A DNA stretch of 64,000 bases from Leclercia adecarboxylata (GCA_901472455.1 LR590464.1:2170001-2234000), one strand, 5' to 3'. Shown: positions 18,642-27,428, counted from the stretch's first letter. A program made the numbers and translations. Notes: a model not told the origin generated them from the sequence alone.

Positions 18642-19647
18642 GATATTCAAATTCCCCGTTCCAAAGCAGGAACAACAGGAGAGCCGCATGGCTGATCTGG
18701 AAAATGGTTATCTTCGTTTAGCCAATCAGATCCAGGATGCCCTGTGTATCGTTGAGCTATCCGGGCGCGAAATTCCGGGTACTAAATGCCATCGTTCGGC
18801 TGACCTATGGCTGGTCCAAAAAATCAGATCGAATCGCTAACAGTCTCATTGCCGACAAAACGACGCTGAAGGTGAAGCACGTTTCTGAGGCCGTTCTGAG
18901 CCTCGCCTATCGGAACATCATCATCCTGCGCCGTATTGGGCCAAACCAGATACATAGGGATCAACACCAACCTGGATAAATGGGCTTATACAAAGCCGAA
19001 CTGCATGAGGTGCCCAGCGGCTTTCCCGTCTGCTGAAGCTTTAACTTGGGTAATCTCCATCCCCGAAATCAGTCTTTACAATCCCCTGAAACAGGGATGG
19101 TTATCCCTTAAAACAGGGGGCAGCTATCCCTGAAAATGGGGATAGCAAAAATACCCCTCAAACCATCCCTGAAAACGGGGATGGTTATCCCCGAAAACAG
19201 GGAAAGGGATCCCCGAAAACAGGGAACACCAAAAGACATTCATCCAAAGACAAATATAAATACAGATCTAACCCCCTCTAATCCCCCAAGGGGGGAAGGG
19301 TAAGTTTGACCCGTTGAGTATCCCGGTTCCTGAATGGCTGGATGCGTCGTCCTGGAGGGAGTGGGTTGCCTATCGTCAGCAGTCTGGCAAGGCCATCAAA
19401 ACTGAACTGACCGTCCACTAAAGCGTTCCGCCTGCTGAAAGAGTGCCTGGACGAAGGTCACGATCCGGTAGCCGTGATCAACACCAGCATCGCAAACGGG
19501 TACCAGGGTCTGTTCAAACCAAAATTCGGTCTTAACAACCGCAAGGCGGCCCGGGATGTGAATCACATTTCCCAGCCAGACAAAAAATTCCAACGGGCTT
19601 CAGGGGATAAACATGAAAAACGCAATCGGCACCGGCAGCGCGCTTGA
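18625..19647 (+). CDS. O: Replication protein O, carrying the phage origin
   Basis: Lambda O-type N-terminal domain: MSNTAEIFKFPVPKQEQQES, RMADLENGYLRLANQIQDAL, then after shifts RVLNAIVRLTYGWSKKSDRI and VSEAVLSLAYRNIIILRRIG, parallel to lambda O. The middle of the gene holds six iterons (19081-19224). The C-terminal part reads FDPLSIPVPEWLDASSWREW ... AVINTSIANGYQGLFKPKFG. At least four base-call shifts break the frame. It binds the iterons and recruits the helicase loader encoded next. Confidence 0.82.
19081..19224. repeat. Iterons, phage replication origin inside O
   Basis: Six imperfect copies of ATCCCYGAAAACRGGG, each itself partly palindromic, followed by an AT-rich stretch (19226-19270). 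Layout is as in lambda ori: O-binding repeats then an AT-rich melting region, within the O gene. Confidence 0.75.
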
Positions 19648-20365
19648 GCGCCTGCGGAAGTTTATCCCGGCCAGCGTGCAGCCAAAATTCAACAGCGTCG
19701 CAGAATGGCAGGCATGGCAGCAGGAAGAGGGCCGTAAACACTGCCAGCAAATCGAGAAGCAAAACCAGCGCGCCCGCTCTGAGAAGATTTTTGGTCGTGC
19801 CGGAATACAAGCCCTGCACCGCAGCTGCTCGTTCGCGAACTACGAAGTGACAGGCCCGGAACAGCGGCAGGCCTACAGCATGGCGAAGAGCTACGCGCAG
19901 AACTTTGGCGGAGGCGGATTCGCAAGTTTCGTCTTCAGCGGCGCACCGGGTACCGGAAAGAATCATCTGGCGGCGGCGATCGGCAACCACCTGCTGGCAG
20001 CCGGGCACTCCGTTCTGGTGGTGACCATCCCTGACCTGATGCTCCGTGTTCGCGAGTGCTACGACGGCGGACAGTCTGAGTCAGCGCTGCTTAACGACCT
20101 GTGTAACGTCGATCTCCTGGTGCTGGACGAAGTAGGCATCCAGCGCGGCTCCAGCGGTGAGAAGGTGATCATCAACCAGGTCATCGATCGCCGCCTATCC
20201 GCCATGAAGCCAGTAGGCATCCTGAGCAACCTGAATTACGAAGAGTTGGTTGCCACACTCGGCGCGCGGGTCATCGATCGTCTGCGAATGGACAGCGGGA
20301 TCTGGGTCAACTTCGACTGGGCAAGCTATCGCGGGAACGTATCTCACCTGCGCTCTGTTAAATAA
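19613..20365 (+). CDS. DnaC-like helicase loader (YdaV type)
   Basis: 250 residues. AAA+ ATPase with Walker A VFSGAPGTGKNHLAAAIGNH, Walker B VDLLVLDEVGIQ and the arginine-finger region ARVIDRLRMDSG. N-terminal part MKNAIGTGSALERLRKFIP resembles the DnaC helicase-binding domain. It takes the place of lambda P, loading host DnaB at the phage origin. The start overlaps the end of O by 35 bases. Confidence 0.9.
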   Translation: MKNAIGTGSALERLRKFIPASVQPKFNSVAEWQAWQQEEGRKHCQQIEKQNQRARSEKIFGRAGIQALHRSCSFANYEVTGPEQRQAYSMAKSYAQNFGGGGFASFVFSGAPGTGKNHLAAAIGNHLLAAGHSVLVVTIPDLMLRVRECYDGGQSESALLNDLCNVDLLVLDEVGIQRGSSGEKVIINQVIDRRLSAMKPVGILSNLNYEELVATLGARVIDRLRMDSGIWVNFDWASYRGNVSHLRSVK

Positions 20366-20383
20366 TTTTCGGAAGGCAAAACG

Positions 20384-21097
20384 ATGGAAACAGTAACTCA
20401 AGCACTGGAAAAGATGGGCAGGGCAACGTACCGCGAAGTGGCAGCCCGTCTGGATATCGAACCTGTTGAGGCTCTGAACATGCTGCGCGAACAGCGCGAT
20501 CAGGGGCTGTGTGATTTTTCCGATGGCGGCTGGTTCATTGGCAAAGTGACTGGTGCGAAACGCACTGCGTTGGCGCCAGCGCCTAAACCGGTACTTCATG
20601 GCGTAGCGCCTGATCCCGTTGACCCTGAAGTAATCAGGGAGCTGCTGGCGAAGAACGGCGCCATGGATACAGCGGCGTTGGCTCTGGCAGTTAATCGCAA
20701 CGGGCGTGGGATGACCTCGGCAATGCGCGCGCTCGAGCGCCAGGGTGTCGTGGTGAAGAACGGGCAGGGCAAGGGCGTAACCTGGTCACTGCCGGCGGCG
20801 CCAGCTGAACCAGAGCCAGTACCTGTATCTCCTGCAGCACCTGCAGTTCCCGCGTTTACCGACGCCGATAAGCCGCTGGAGCAGTTCGTCAACGAGATCC
20901 CCGCGTTCACCGAACGGCATGTTGCAGGGCAGGTGATCCCGACGGTCCAGGTGATCTCCCGAGAAATCCGCCGCACCAAAAACAAGCTGGCGAGCCTGGA
21001 GAAACTGCGCGATGCGGTCCGGGTTGTTGGACGCCACAAAAACCTCGTAAACCAGCTGGTGGGGGAGGCGGACCATGCCAAGACCCAAAACTCGTAA
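20384..21097 (+). CDS. DUF1627-like winged-helix protein
   Basis: 237 residues. The N-terminal METVTQALEKMGRATYREVA and the central MDTAALALAVNRNGRGMTSAMRALERQ look like two winged-helix units, joined by a Pro/Ala-rich linker to a basic helical C-terminus (SREIRRTKNKLASLEKLRDAV). The family follows DnaC-like genes in Rac-type prophages. DNA binding is likely; its role is unknown. Confidence 0.6.
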   Translation: METVTQALEKMGRATYREVAARLDIEPVEALNMLREQRDQGLCDFSDGGWFIGKVTGAKRTALAPAPKPVLHGVAPDPVDPEVIRELLAKNGAMDTAALALAVNRNGRGMTSAMRALERQGVVVKNGQGKGVTWSLPAAPAEPEPVPVSPAAPAVPAFTDADKPLEQFVNEIPAFTERHVAGQVIPTVQVISREIRRTKNKLASLEKLRDAVRVVGRHKNLVNQLVGEADHAKTQNS

Positions 21098-21338
21098 AGA
21101 ACGCTCCCTGTTCATCGCCTGGATTATTGAGCTGGTGAAAACGCATGGCCGCGCAACGACCAACGATGTCGCTGCTATGTTCGGTCTGCATCGCACCACC
21201 GCCGAGAAGTATATCCGGGCTGCCATACAGCAGGGCAATCTTATCCGCCACGGTCGCAGCGGCGTCTTCCGCGATCAGCGCGCAGTTATCGATTTTGACA
21301 TGGAGCGTTATACGCACCGAGGAGCATCTCATGAGTGA
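21075..21338 (+). CDS. Small HTH DNA-binding protein
   Basis: 87 residues, MPRPKTRKERSLFIAWIIEL, with a winged-helix segment GRATTNDVAAMFGLHRTTAEKYIRAA and wing QGNLIRHGRSGVFRD. It overlaps the previous gene by 23 bases and the next by 8. Probably an early regulator; function unknown. Confidence 0.6.
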   Translation: MPRPKTRKERSLFIAWIIELVKTHGRATTNDVAAMFGLHRTTAEKYIRAAIQQGNLIRHGRSGVFRDQRAVIDFDMERYTHRGASHE

Positions 21339-21555
21339 TTCACTGAACAACAAAGAGCTTGTGGCCGTTGGTCATCAGTTTGCGAAGGCGATGAGCAGCG
21401 ACACGCCGATCATTGATATGGCGAAGATGTTCACTCGCCTGGCCGAACGGCTGGACTGCACCACTGCGGCGCTGCGTGAGATGACAAAGCAGCGGGATGC
21501 GCTGGCGGCCATGCTCCAGTCTGAACCGGAGAATGAGGCCGCCAAACATAGGTGA
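21331..21555 (+). CDS. Small early phage protein
   Basis: 74 residues from ATG 21331 (MSDSLNNKELVAVGHQFAKA), helical, with a coiled-coil-like end (LREMTKQRDALAAMLQSEPE). GAGGAG precedes the start, which overlaps the upstream stop. Function unknown. Confidence 0.55.
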   Translation: MSDSLNNKELVAVGHQFAKAMSSDTPIIDMAKMFTRLAERLDCTTAALREMTKQRDALAAMLQSEPENEAAKHR

Positions 21556-21585
21556 TTTGTAACACATCGATCAAATGCTGATTAT

Positions 21586-21614
21586 AGGGAATCAGATTAT
21601 TTTTTTGATTCCCT
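21586..21614. terminator. Bidirectional terminator between convergent genes
   Basis: AGGGAATCA (21586-21594) pairs with TGATTCCCT (21606-21614), followed by T5. It separates the early operon from the minus-strand gene at 21597 and includes that gene's stop codon. Confidence 0.6.
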
Positions 21615-22088
21615 TTTTGGGAAAGGAAACTTCAAATAATCCATGTCGAAGTTAATTTCTACCTCATTGACCCATTTCCACCACTTGTTTCTATACTCAA
21701 CAGCGTAACAGTGCTCTTTTGCTTCCTGAAGGTTGTCTAATAACTCTTCACTCAATTCAGGATGCTTTTCGATGAAATCGTTAAGGTTTTTTTCAAAAAC
21801 ACAAGAACGAAGCGCCATCCAATAGAAAGCCTTGCGCATTTCTACTATTTGCGCCTCATATGCCTTAATCTTCCCTTTATACTGAGCTTCCATTGCATTT
21901 TTTTGAATCCTCAGTTTCGAAAGAGCGGCATCCGCACCCAAACGCTGAGTCTGTAAATCAAGCTCGTGAGCTAGTTTTTCTTTATGAGCAGTCTCGCTTG
22001 CTCTGTGTGCTTCTCTATCCCTTTGCGCGGCATCGAAGTCGTGGTTAAAAAATGGATTATTACCTTTTCCCCAGAAACCCATAAACAT
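21597..22088 (-). CDS. Coiled-coil accessory protein on the opposite strand (moron)
   Basis: 163 residues, MFMGFWGKGNNPFFNHDFDA, then a long charged helix (DAAQRDREAHRASETAHKEK ... AQYKGKIKAYEAQIVEMRKA) and a tryptophan-rich end (EYRNKWWKWVNEVEINFDMD). AT-rich, transcribed against the early operon, with a terminator at its end: the usual build of a lysogenic conversion gene. No family recognised. Confidence 0.55.
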   Translation of the reverse strand: MFMGFWGKGNNPFFNHDFDAAQRDREAHRASETAHKEKLAHELDLQTQRLGADAALSKLRIQKNAMEAQYKGKIKAYEAQIVEMRKAFYWMALRSCVFEKNLNDFIEKHPELSEELLDNLQEAKEHCYAVEYRNKWWKWVNEVEINFDMDYLKFPFPKRESKK

Positions 22089-22777
22089 ATCCTCAAGTTA
22101 ATGTGCGTGAACCCACCGAGACTCTCAGGCTCATCCTCCCAAAATCGGAAGTATATAGCAATGCATGCTATCGCCGTTCACTAAGGTGTTGGTGCAGGCA
22201 AACCTGCTGAAGCTCTGTGCTGGGAGGGAACAGGCCGCCTGATTCATTCCCTGAACGCCGCTTACCCGCGGCATTTCTTCGCCTGATCGATAATACCGAT
22301 CGATATCACGAGATTGATCTATGGAATCGATCAGATATTAACCGTGGCGCGGCAACAAATTATCAACCTGACATGAAGTGTCAGTGCCTCAATATACCGT
22401 CACGAGCAGGCCTGCTCTCGGTATTCCGGGATTGAGGGTTTTCTAATCAGGTATTTACCCCAGTAGTTTCTTCACAGCCAAAGTGTTAAAAATAAAGGTC
22501 AGTTTTTACAGGGAAGTAGCGTAAAAATTTATTAAAATCAATCAGATGAATGGAATTGCGTCTACATGCCTTTCATGTGCATACTTAGGCCAAACGGATA
22601 ATTACTGTTTATATATACAGTATTTTGTTGTATGGTTTAAGTGCTACAGAAAAAAATGAATTTTTCTTCCGGCGAACCTATTAGGAAATTTGCGCCATTT
22701 GTTATTTTGGCTCTGTAGAGTGGAGTTCTCCCCGCCGGGAGAGGGTATTTGTAGATAGCAAAGTGAGGGGGGTTGAT
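22089..22777. other. Non-coding region upstream of the LexA-controlled gene
   Basis: No convincing gene. It holds four GATC sites within 48 bp (22285-22332), an AT-rich stretch with a LexA box at 22603-22622, and a 20-codon frame at 22655 (MNFSSGEPIRKFAPFVILAL) that could be a leader peptide. Confidence 0.5.
22603..22622. promoter_or_regulatory. LexA box
   Basis: TACTGTTTATATATACAGTA, one base off the E. coli consensus, with the required CTGT-N8-ACAG core. The next gene is at 22778 on the plus strand. Confidence 0.85.
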
Positions 22778-23018
22778 GTGAAAGAGAGTAAGGAGCAGGG
22801 GTGACTGGTATGACATTATCAGGCGTTCAGACGGCAAGGTCATTGGCTCTATGCCGTTCGAAAGTCGATGTCTCGTTTATACCCGAAATGGGCTTGTATC
22901 ATGCCGCCCGCTGCTGGAGGACGAAGGGATCTTCAATCTGTCGTCCGGAACTCGTTTTCTTCGCCGCCTCGGCTACCACGTCAAGCAACCCTCTGATATT
23001 ATGATATCAACGGACTGA
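22778..23018 (+). CDS. SOS-controlled small protein, candidate antirepressor
   Basis: About 79 residues after removing one G from the GGGG near 22800: MKESKEQGDWYDIIRRSDGK, then PFESRCLVYTRNGLVSCRPL and LRRLGYHVKQPSDIMISTD. GTG start after AGGGGGGTT. A near-perfect LexA box lies 155 bp upstream. Because the repressor lacks an autocleavage domain, induction needs another route; Gifsy-type phages use small LexA-controlled antirepressors. The product assignment is inference. Confidence 0.5.
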
Positions 23019-23052
23019 ACACCCGTTGACCTGATGCGCCACGGAGAACACC

Positions 23053-23656
23053 ATGGCGCAGTTACAACTCATCAAGCAGTCATCAGGAATCCTGATCCCG
23101 GCTACGCCCGAGACCAGCGAATTACTGCAAACAAAAATCAAGCTCGGCGCCGTACTGGTGGCCGACTTCAGGCAGGTCCGTAATCCGGCCTTTCACCGTC
23201 GTTTCTTCGCTCTGCTGAATCTTGGTTTCGAATACTGGGAGCCAACCGGCCGGCGCTATCTCATCCAACGAGCGCAAGCTGGTGACCGGCTATGCGAAGT
23301 TTCTGGCCTCGTTCGGCGGGAGCGAAACCGCGCTGATTGACGCTGCTGAGCAGTATCTCGAGCAGGTTGGCAGCCGCCGCATCACCAATGGCATCAAGCC
23401 TGTGCAAATCCTTCGACGCCTATCGCGCCTGGGTGACCATCGAATCCGGCCACTACGACACCATCCAGCTGCCTGACGGCACCCTCCGGAAACATCCCCG
23501 CAGCATCGCCCTTCGCCAATATGGACGAGACCGAGTTCCAGCAGCTCTACAAAGCCTCGCTCGATGTCCTGTGGCGCTGGGATTTTGTCGCGCGCATTCA
23601 GGAACCAGCGCGAGGCTGAGAACGCCGCTGCGCAGCTGCTGAGCTTCGGGAGCTGA
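23053..23656 (+). CDS. DUF1367 family phage protein
   Basis: Starts MAQLQLIKQSSGILIPATPE, with the family core ADFRQVRNPAFHRRFFALLNLGF, then in shifted frames SSNERKLVTGYAKFLASFGG, CKSFDAYRAWVTIESGHYD and MDETEFQQLYKASLDVLWRW. About 200 residues once three or four base errors are corrected. Common in the nin-like region of lambdoid phages next to ninG; function unknown. Confidence 0.8.
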
Positions 23657-23660
23657 CCAG

Positions 23661-23862
23661 ATGGCGAAATCATGGTTCCACTACATCGAATGCACAACCG
23701 AGCAGGCCGACGAACTTCAGCGGCAGTACCAGCGTCGTGGCGTAGCCGTAACGCGCAGCCTCAACCCCGGTTATCAAACATGGACCGTCAGCGTAGAGCG
23801 ACAGGAGGTTAAGTACCTCGAGCCCACGCCGCGGACGTTCCGCCAAAAGGTCTGGGGGGTGA
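23661..23862 (+). CDS. Small nin-region protein
   Basis: Starts MAKSWFHYIECTTEQADELQ and runs to RTFRQKVWG. As sequenced it runs in frame into NinG through a G6 run (23853-23859 area); with one G less it ends at TGA 23860-23862, leaving 66 residues and a normal gap to ninG. No function known. Confidence 0.55.
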
Positions 23863-23864
23863 GC

Positions 23865-24470
23865 ATGGCTAAGAAACCCCGCCGTAAGTGCGTAAACCAG
23901 AGCTGTCGTGAGTGGTTCCACCCGGCTCGTGACGGCCAGGTGGTCTGCTGCTACGAGTGCGCCACCGCCGTTGCCAAAAGCGCAGACTGCGAAGAACCGG
24001 GCCGAGGCTCTGCGTGCTGAGAAGAAGCGCCAGCGTGAAGAGGAGAAAGAGCAGAGGGCGCAGCAGGCCGAACGCCGCCAGGCAGTTAAACCTCTCAGCT
24101 ACTTCATCAAGCAGGCCCAGCATGCATTCAACGAATTCATCCGGTACCGGGATCGCCACTTGCCGTGCGTCAGCTGCGATCGCCACCACGAAGGACAGTA
24201 CCACGCGGGGCATTTCCGCACTACCGGTGCTAACCCGGAGCTGCGCTTCGACGAGGACAATTGCCATAAGCAGTGTTCGGCCTGCAATAACCACCTATCC
24301 GGCAACCTGACGGCATACCGCCCGGCGCTGATCGCCAAAATCGGACAGGCCGTTTTGACGCCCTTATGGGGCCACACGAATTACCGAAATGGAAGCGTGA
24401 CGACTACATCCGGATCCGCGACGAGTATCGCGCAAAGCTCAAAAAACTAAAACAGCAGGTGGCAGCATGA
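23865..24470 (+). CDS. ninG: NinG (Rap) recombination protein
   Basis: [20 protein letters not shown] with zinc cysteines (CVNQSC, VVCCYEC), a lysine/glutamate-rich helix, then an HNH-like part [39 protein letters not shown] and, after a shift near 24355, [21 protein letters not shown] Holliday-junction or D-loop nuclease that channels Red/RecET recombination. Two base-call shifts. Length about 200, as in lambda Rap. Confidence 0.88.
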
Positions 24471-24608
24471 AACCAGAACTAATCGAATCGCTTCGCATGC
24501 GCTGGCTGGCGCCTCCGCATTTATCGCCGCCCGGGAACGGTGCTGGAGGACTACCGCATTCTTCGTAACTTTATTCGCATTTACCAGATGGCAGGAGCCA
24601 CAGCATGA
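24467..24608 (+). CDS. YlcG-like small protein
   Basis: [15 protein letters not shown], then after one base is removed LRIYRRPGTVLEDYRILRNF and an end at QMAGATA. DLP12 YlcG has the same R-L-R-x-Y-R-x-P-G-x-V-L-x-DYRIL core and also lies just before the antiterminator. ATGA overlaps at both ends. Confidence 0.6.
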
Positions 24609-25436
24609 ACCTCGAAAACACCGTGAAATATCACTTCGCAAAGTCCACGATGATCAGCGACTCCCCGCGCGCCACAGCATCAGATTCACTGACCGGCACG
24701 GATATAATGGCTGCCATGGGTATGACGCAGGAACGCGCCGCCATGGGCTATAGCGCTTTCCTCGGCAAAATGGGGATCAGCAATAACGACCGGGAGAGGG
24801 CGATCGCGCTACTGGCTGAATACGCGCTAACGAAATGCGATAAGGTCGCCGCGCTGCGCAAGTTGAGCGAAGGAGTTAAGCCGCTGGTAATGCATCAGTT
24901 GGCCACGTTCGCGTTTGAGGACTACTCCCGCAGCGCAGCCAGCGTGAAACCGTGCGATTGCTGCGCGGGGCAGGGGTTTATCGAGGCTGACGTGTTCACT
25001 ATGAAAACCAGCATGTCTGGGTGCGCAAAGGACATCATTCAAAAATCAAAGAAATGGGGACTGAAGGTTATTCCCTCGCAGCATCAGAACCGGCGCCAGG
25101 TAAAAGAAGTTGCCCGCGTTCTATGTGTGACCTGCCAAGGGAAGAAGGTTGTCAGCTGCGCCTGTAACGACTGCCGGGGGCGCGGGACGGCAGTAAACCA
25201 GAAAGAAACGAAGAAGCAGGGCGTGCCGGTGTTTGGCACCTGCAAGCGCTGCGGCGGGAGAGGGTACGAGCGGATCCCTTCGACAGAGGGCCCATGCAGC
25301 TGTTTGCCAGATTACTGATGCGATCAGCCTGGATACCTGGAAGAAGTCGGTTAAGCCGTTTTACGATCAGCTGATCACGAAATTTGATATCGAAGAAGCC
25401 TGGGCAGAAGCGCAGCTTAAGCGGATAACACGATAA
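24605..25436 (+). CDS. Late antiterminator, Q-like with DnaJ-type zinc motifs
   Basis: Starts MNLENTVKYHFAKSTMISDS; includes TASDSLTGTDIMAAMGMTQERAA in the helical N-terminal half, then three zinc-binding cysteine groups (CDCCAGQGF, CVTCQGKK, CNDCRGRG, CKRCGGRGYERIPSTEG). The frame shifts near 25305 and ends WKKSVKPFYDQLITKFDIEE. About 275 residues. Proteins of this kind are annotated as antitermination proteins at this place in lambdoid phages; it would switch on the late operon that begins with the lysis genes. Confidence 0.78.
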
Positions 25437-25538
25437 TGCTCACGAAAACGGCTTACGTTTCAATCATGGGCTATTTACTTTTCCCGAATCTGTGTTAATT
25501 TTGTTCCAACGATGGGCATTACGTGTTCACCGTTAAAA

Positions 25539-25558
25539 AACCCGCCACCGAGCGGGTT
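25539..25558 (+). terminator. Terminator after the Q-like gene
   Basis: AACCCGC-N6-GCGGGTT followed by TTTTTTATT; a candidate late terminator (tR') on which Q would act. Confidence 0.8.
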
Positions 25559-25693
25559 TTTTATTATTTGCGCCTTCGTGAGTTGCCCGTGAAATCACTG
25601 TTCCTAACCAGAATCAAGATTCTTGGGGAACCTCACACCTCTGGAGGCTCCCTCCGTTCTTCATGCAGAGTGCACTTCACGAACTTGTAATAT

Positions 25694-26128
25694 CTACCTA
25701 ACGACCAGGACAGGGCATTTCGCGTGCCGTACAACAGCCGCAGCATTCGAACCTAGCAGATATGTGGATATATCAGGTTTATGGGATGCAATAATTATTA
25801 AGTCAGCGTCTATCATATCAGCAAGCTTAAGGATCTGGTCCTTTGGCGACCCCGCCACTGCGTGTAGTTGTATTTTGTCAGCAGGAATTATAAATTTCTT
25901 AACGATCTCATCCAGCTTTGATTTGGCAGCGTCCTGGAATTCTTTCATCTTTGGCATTTCTACTGAATATGCCAGGCCTAATGATGAGTAATACGGAAGC
26001 GAAGGTACAACCGTGAGAAAATGGACTTTTGCTGTGTTGAGGACTGCATGCGCCTGAACAAAGGGAATCACCATGTTTGTCAGGCTATCCTCGGAAACGT
26101 CAATGGGAACCAAAATAGAGTTATACAT
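25694..26128 (-). CDS. Universal stress protein (UspF/G type) carried by the prophage
   Basis: 144 residues from [20 protein letters not shown], with AGGAGGG before ATG 26128. The ATP-binding signature is [35 protein letters not shown], close to G-2x-G-9x-G(S/T) but with HKPD in place of the first glycine. It lies on the minus strand between the Q-like gene and lysis genes, a usual moron site, and is clearly related to but distinct from the chromosomal copy at 62112. It may aid survival of the lysogen under stress; no direct phage role is known. Confidence 0.88.
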   Translation of the reverse strand: MYNSILVPIDVSEDSLTNMVIPFVQAHAVLNTAKVHFLTVVPSLPYYSSLGLAYSVEMPKMKEFQDAAKSKLDEIVKKFIIPADKIQLHAVAGSPKDQILKLADMIDADLIIIASHKPDISTYLLGSNAAAVVRHAKCPVLVVR

Positions 26129-26287
26129 TTGACCCTCCTGTGTGTTTTTTGCACACCCCAAGGTTAGCCCCTTGATTGCCAGAAAACAGAGAGCCAGATG
26201 CCAGAACGATTAAAAAGCTGCGGTCAGATTAGTGAAAATAATTTAATAACTATCTTTTATGGATAGTGTCACGTAGAGTGCCTGGGT

Positions 26288-26378
26288 GGTGAATCCCCCT
26301 ATGCGGTGGGGCGGCTAGACAGGCAGGTGAGTAACGCGGTTCTGTGGTCTGGCGCAGGGTCACTGGGAGGCACCCGGC
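26288..26378 (+). ncRNA. Structured repeat RNA, copy 1 (C4/IsrK-like candidate)
   Basis: Contains the blocks GAATCCCCCTATGCGGTGGGGC and GGGAGGCACCCGG, each able to fold as a hairpin (CCCC/GGGG and CGGG/CCCG), separated by about 50 variable bases. Two further copies occur at 26750 and 28709. Such elements lie between Q and lysis genes of lambdoid phages; I recall them as the C4 antisense/IsrK class but cannot verify. Confidence 0.55.
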
Positions 26379-26513
26379 ATCACACCCACTCATGCACTTC
26401 TTTGTCCGGCTCTGATGTAGGTTATGTTGCGCACAGCAAGCCTGGATTCCGGTTTACATATCAGATAATGTCATCCTGATGAGTTCTGTCAGAGCTTGCA
26501 GAGGACAATCATT

Positions 26514-26705
26514 ATGGAAGAAGGATTCTACTGGATACAGTACGGCGGCAGAGTTCAGGTTGCTTATTACACTGACGGCGAAACTGAAGACCTTGAAACA
26601 GGCAGAATCTTTACTGGTATCTGGCACCTTACACAAGGTGATGATATTTGTAATGACGGAGAGACTGAGATTTTATCAGGCCCGTTAACGCCACCACATA
26701 TTTAA
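26514..26705 (+). CDS. Small acidic phage protein between two structured RNAs
   Basis: 63 residues, MEEGFYWIQYGGRVQVAYYT ... CNDGETEILSGPLTPPHI, after AGAGGAC. Typical of small proteins found next to IsrK-like RNAs in Gifsy-type phages. Its translation may be controlled by the flanking RNAs. Function unknown. Confidence 0.6.
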   Translation: MEEGFYWIQYGGRVQVAYYTDGETEDLETGRIFTGIWHLTQGDDICNDGETEILSGPLTPPHI

Positions 26706-26749
26706 AAGAAACACCGGTGCGTTTCAATATATGGTATAGGCTTATATTT

Positions 26750-26841
26750 GGTGAATCCCCCTGTGCGGTGGGGCAATCCAGTTAATATGTATGTACTTGC
26801 GGCTCGTATAACTGGTAACGAGTCCCCGGGAGGCACCCGGC
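26750..26841 (+). ncRNA. Structured repeat RNA, copy 2 (C4/IsrK-like candidate)
   Basis: GGTGAATCCCCCTGTGCGG followed by GGGGC, a variable loop, then CCCCGGGAGGCACCCGGC. The same two conserved blocks as copy 1, about 45 bp downstream of the small gene at 26514, with a terminator at 26876. Confidence 0.55.
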
Positions 26842-26875
26842 ACCTATCTGAGTATCCGTGACTGTTTCAATTTAT

Positions 26876-26902
26876 GCCTGCTTGTAAAAGCAGGCATTTT
26901 TT
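26876..26902 (+). terminator. Terminator downstream of RNA copy 2
   Basis: GCCTGC-N8-GCAGGC followed by ATTTTTT. Confidence 0.8.
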
Positions 26903-27187
26903 ATCCCCACTTTGAAACTGGTGCTATCTTTAAATTGTGAACCAGACCATAACCGCCCCACCCGACATCCTGGTCGGGAAGTGACGCTGCTCGACACAGT
27001 TGTTGCACCGGGAATGGCCAAGTAACACGACTACCTACTTAAATTGTTTAATTAGTTAGGCCTGCTGAATAAGCGGGCCTTTTTTTATTTCAGACTCTCG
27101 GAAACCCCCATCAAGGTCTGTCGTTAATTCATCCGGCGAGCCTGAGCCCTACCCACACAGCACCCGCATCCTGGCGAGGTGAGAGAA
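26903..27187. other. Untranslated stretch before the lysis genes
   Basis: No gene seen. It contains a small hairpin CCCGAC-ATCCTG-GTCGGG near 26969-26986 and a terminator-like GGCCTGCTGAATAAGCGGGC with a T run at about 27059-27086. It may be the leader of the lysis operon. Confidence 0.4.
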
Positions 27188-27427
27188 ATGTCCCGTATGA
27201 GCAAACTTGTCACCGGAGTCGCCCTCGGCACCTCAGGAGGAACCATCCTGAACGGCGTCCTCACAAAACTGAGTCCTGACGAATGGAGCGCCATCGGCGT
27301 ACTGGCAGGTATTGCCGGGATTATCGTTACCGGACTCATTAACTGGTATTTCAAACGCAAGGTCGCTAATGCGCAAGTTAAGGCGCTGGAGAAATACGGC
27401 CCGGCGGTGAAAGTTGGAGAAGACTGA
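27188..27427 (+). CDS. Class II holin, pinholin-like (S21 type)
   Basis: 79 residues beginning MSRMSKLVTGVALGTSGGTI. Two hydrophobic segments flank SPDEWSAIGVL, nearly the SPSQWAAIGVL of phage 21 S, and a basic KRK cluster follows. Methionines at 1 and 4 with a basic residue between copy the dual-start holin/antiholin arrangement of phage 21. The first transmembrane segment is glycine/serine-rich, as in the pinholin TMD1 that leaves the membrane. Overlapping context with a SAR endolysin supports this. Confidence 0.85.
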   Translation: MSRMSKLVTGVALGTSGGTILNGVLTKLSPDEWSAIGVLAGIAGIIVTGLINWYFKRKVANAQVKALEKYGPAVKVGED

Positions 27428-27428
27428 T

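Noticed and set aside
19081..19224. O-gene repeats as a CRISPR or transposon end
   Set aside because: Short, closely spaced, inside a replication gene and next to an AT-rich stretch: iterons.
22217..22435. 72-codon frame in the early intergenic region
   Set aside because: No ribosome site or family, and it spans the GATC cluster; treated as non-coding.
25560..25700. Possible tRNA cluster after the Q-like gene, as in some lambdoid phages
   Set aside because: No cloverleaf with a TTCRA-type T-loop or acceptor stem could be found; only hairpins.
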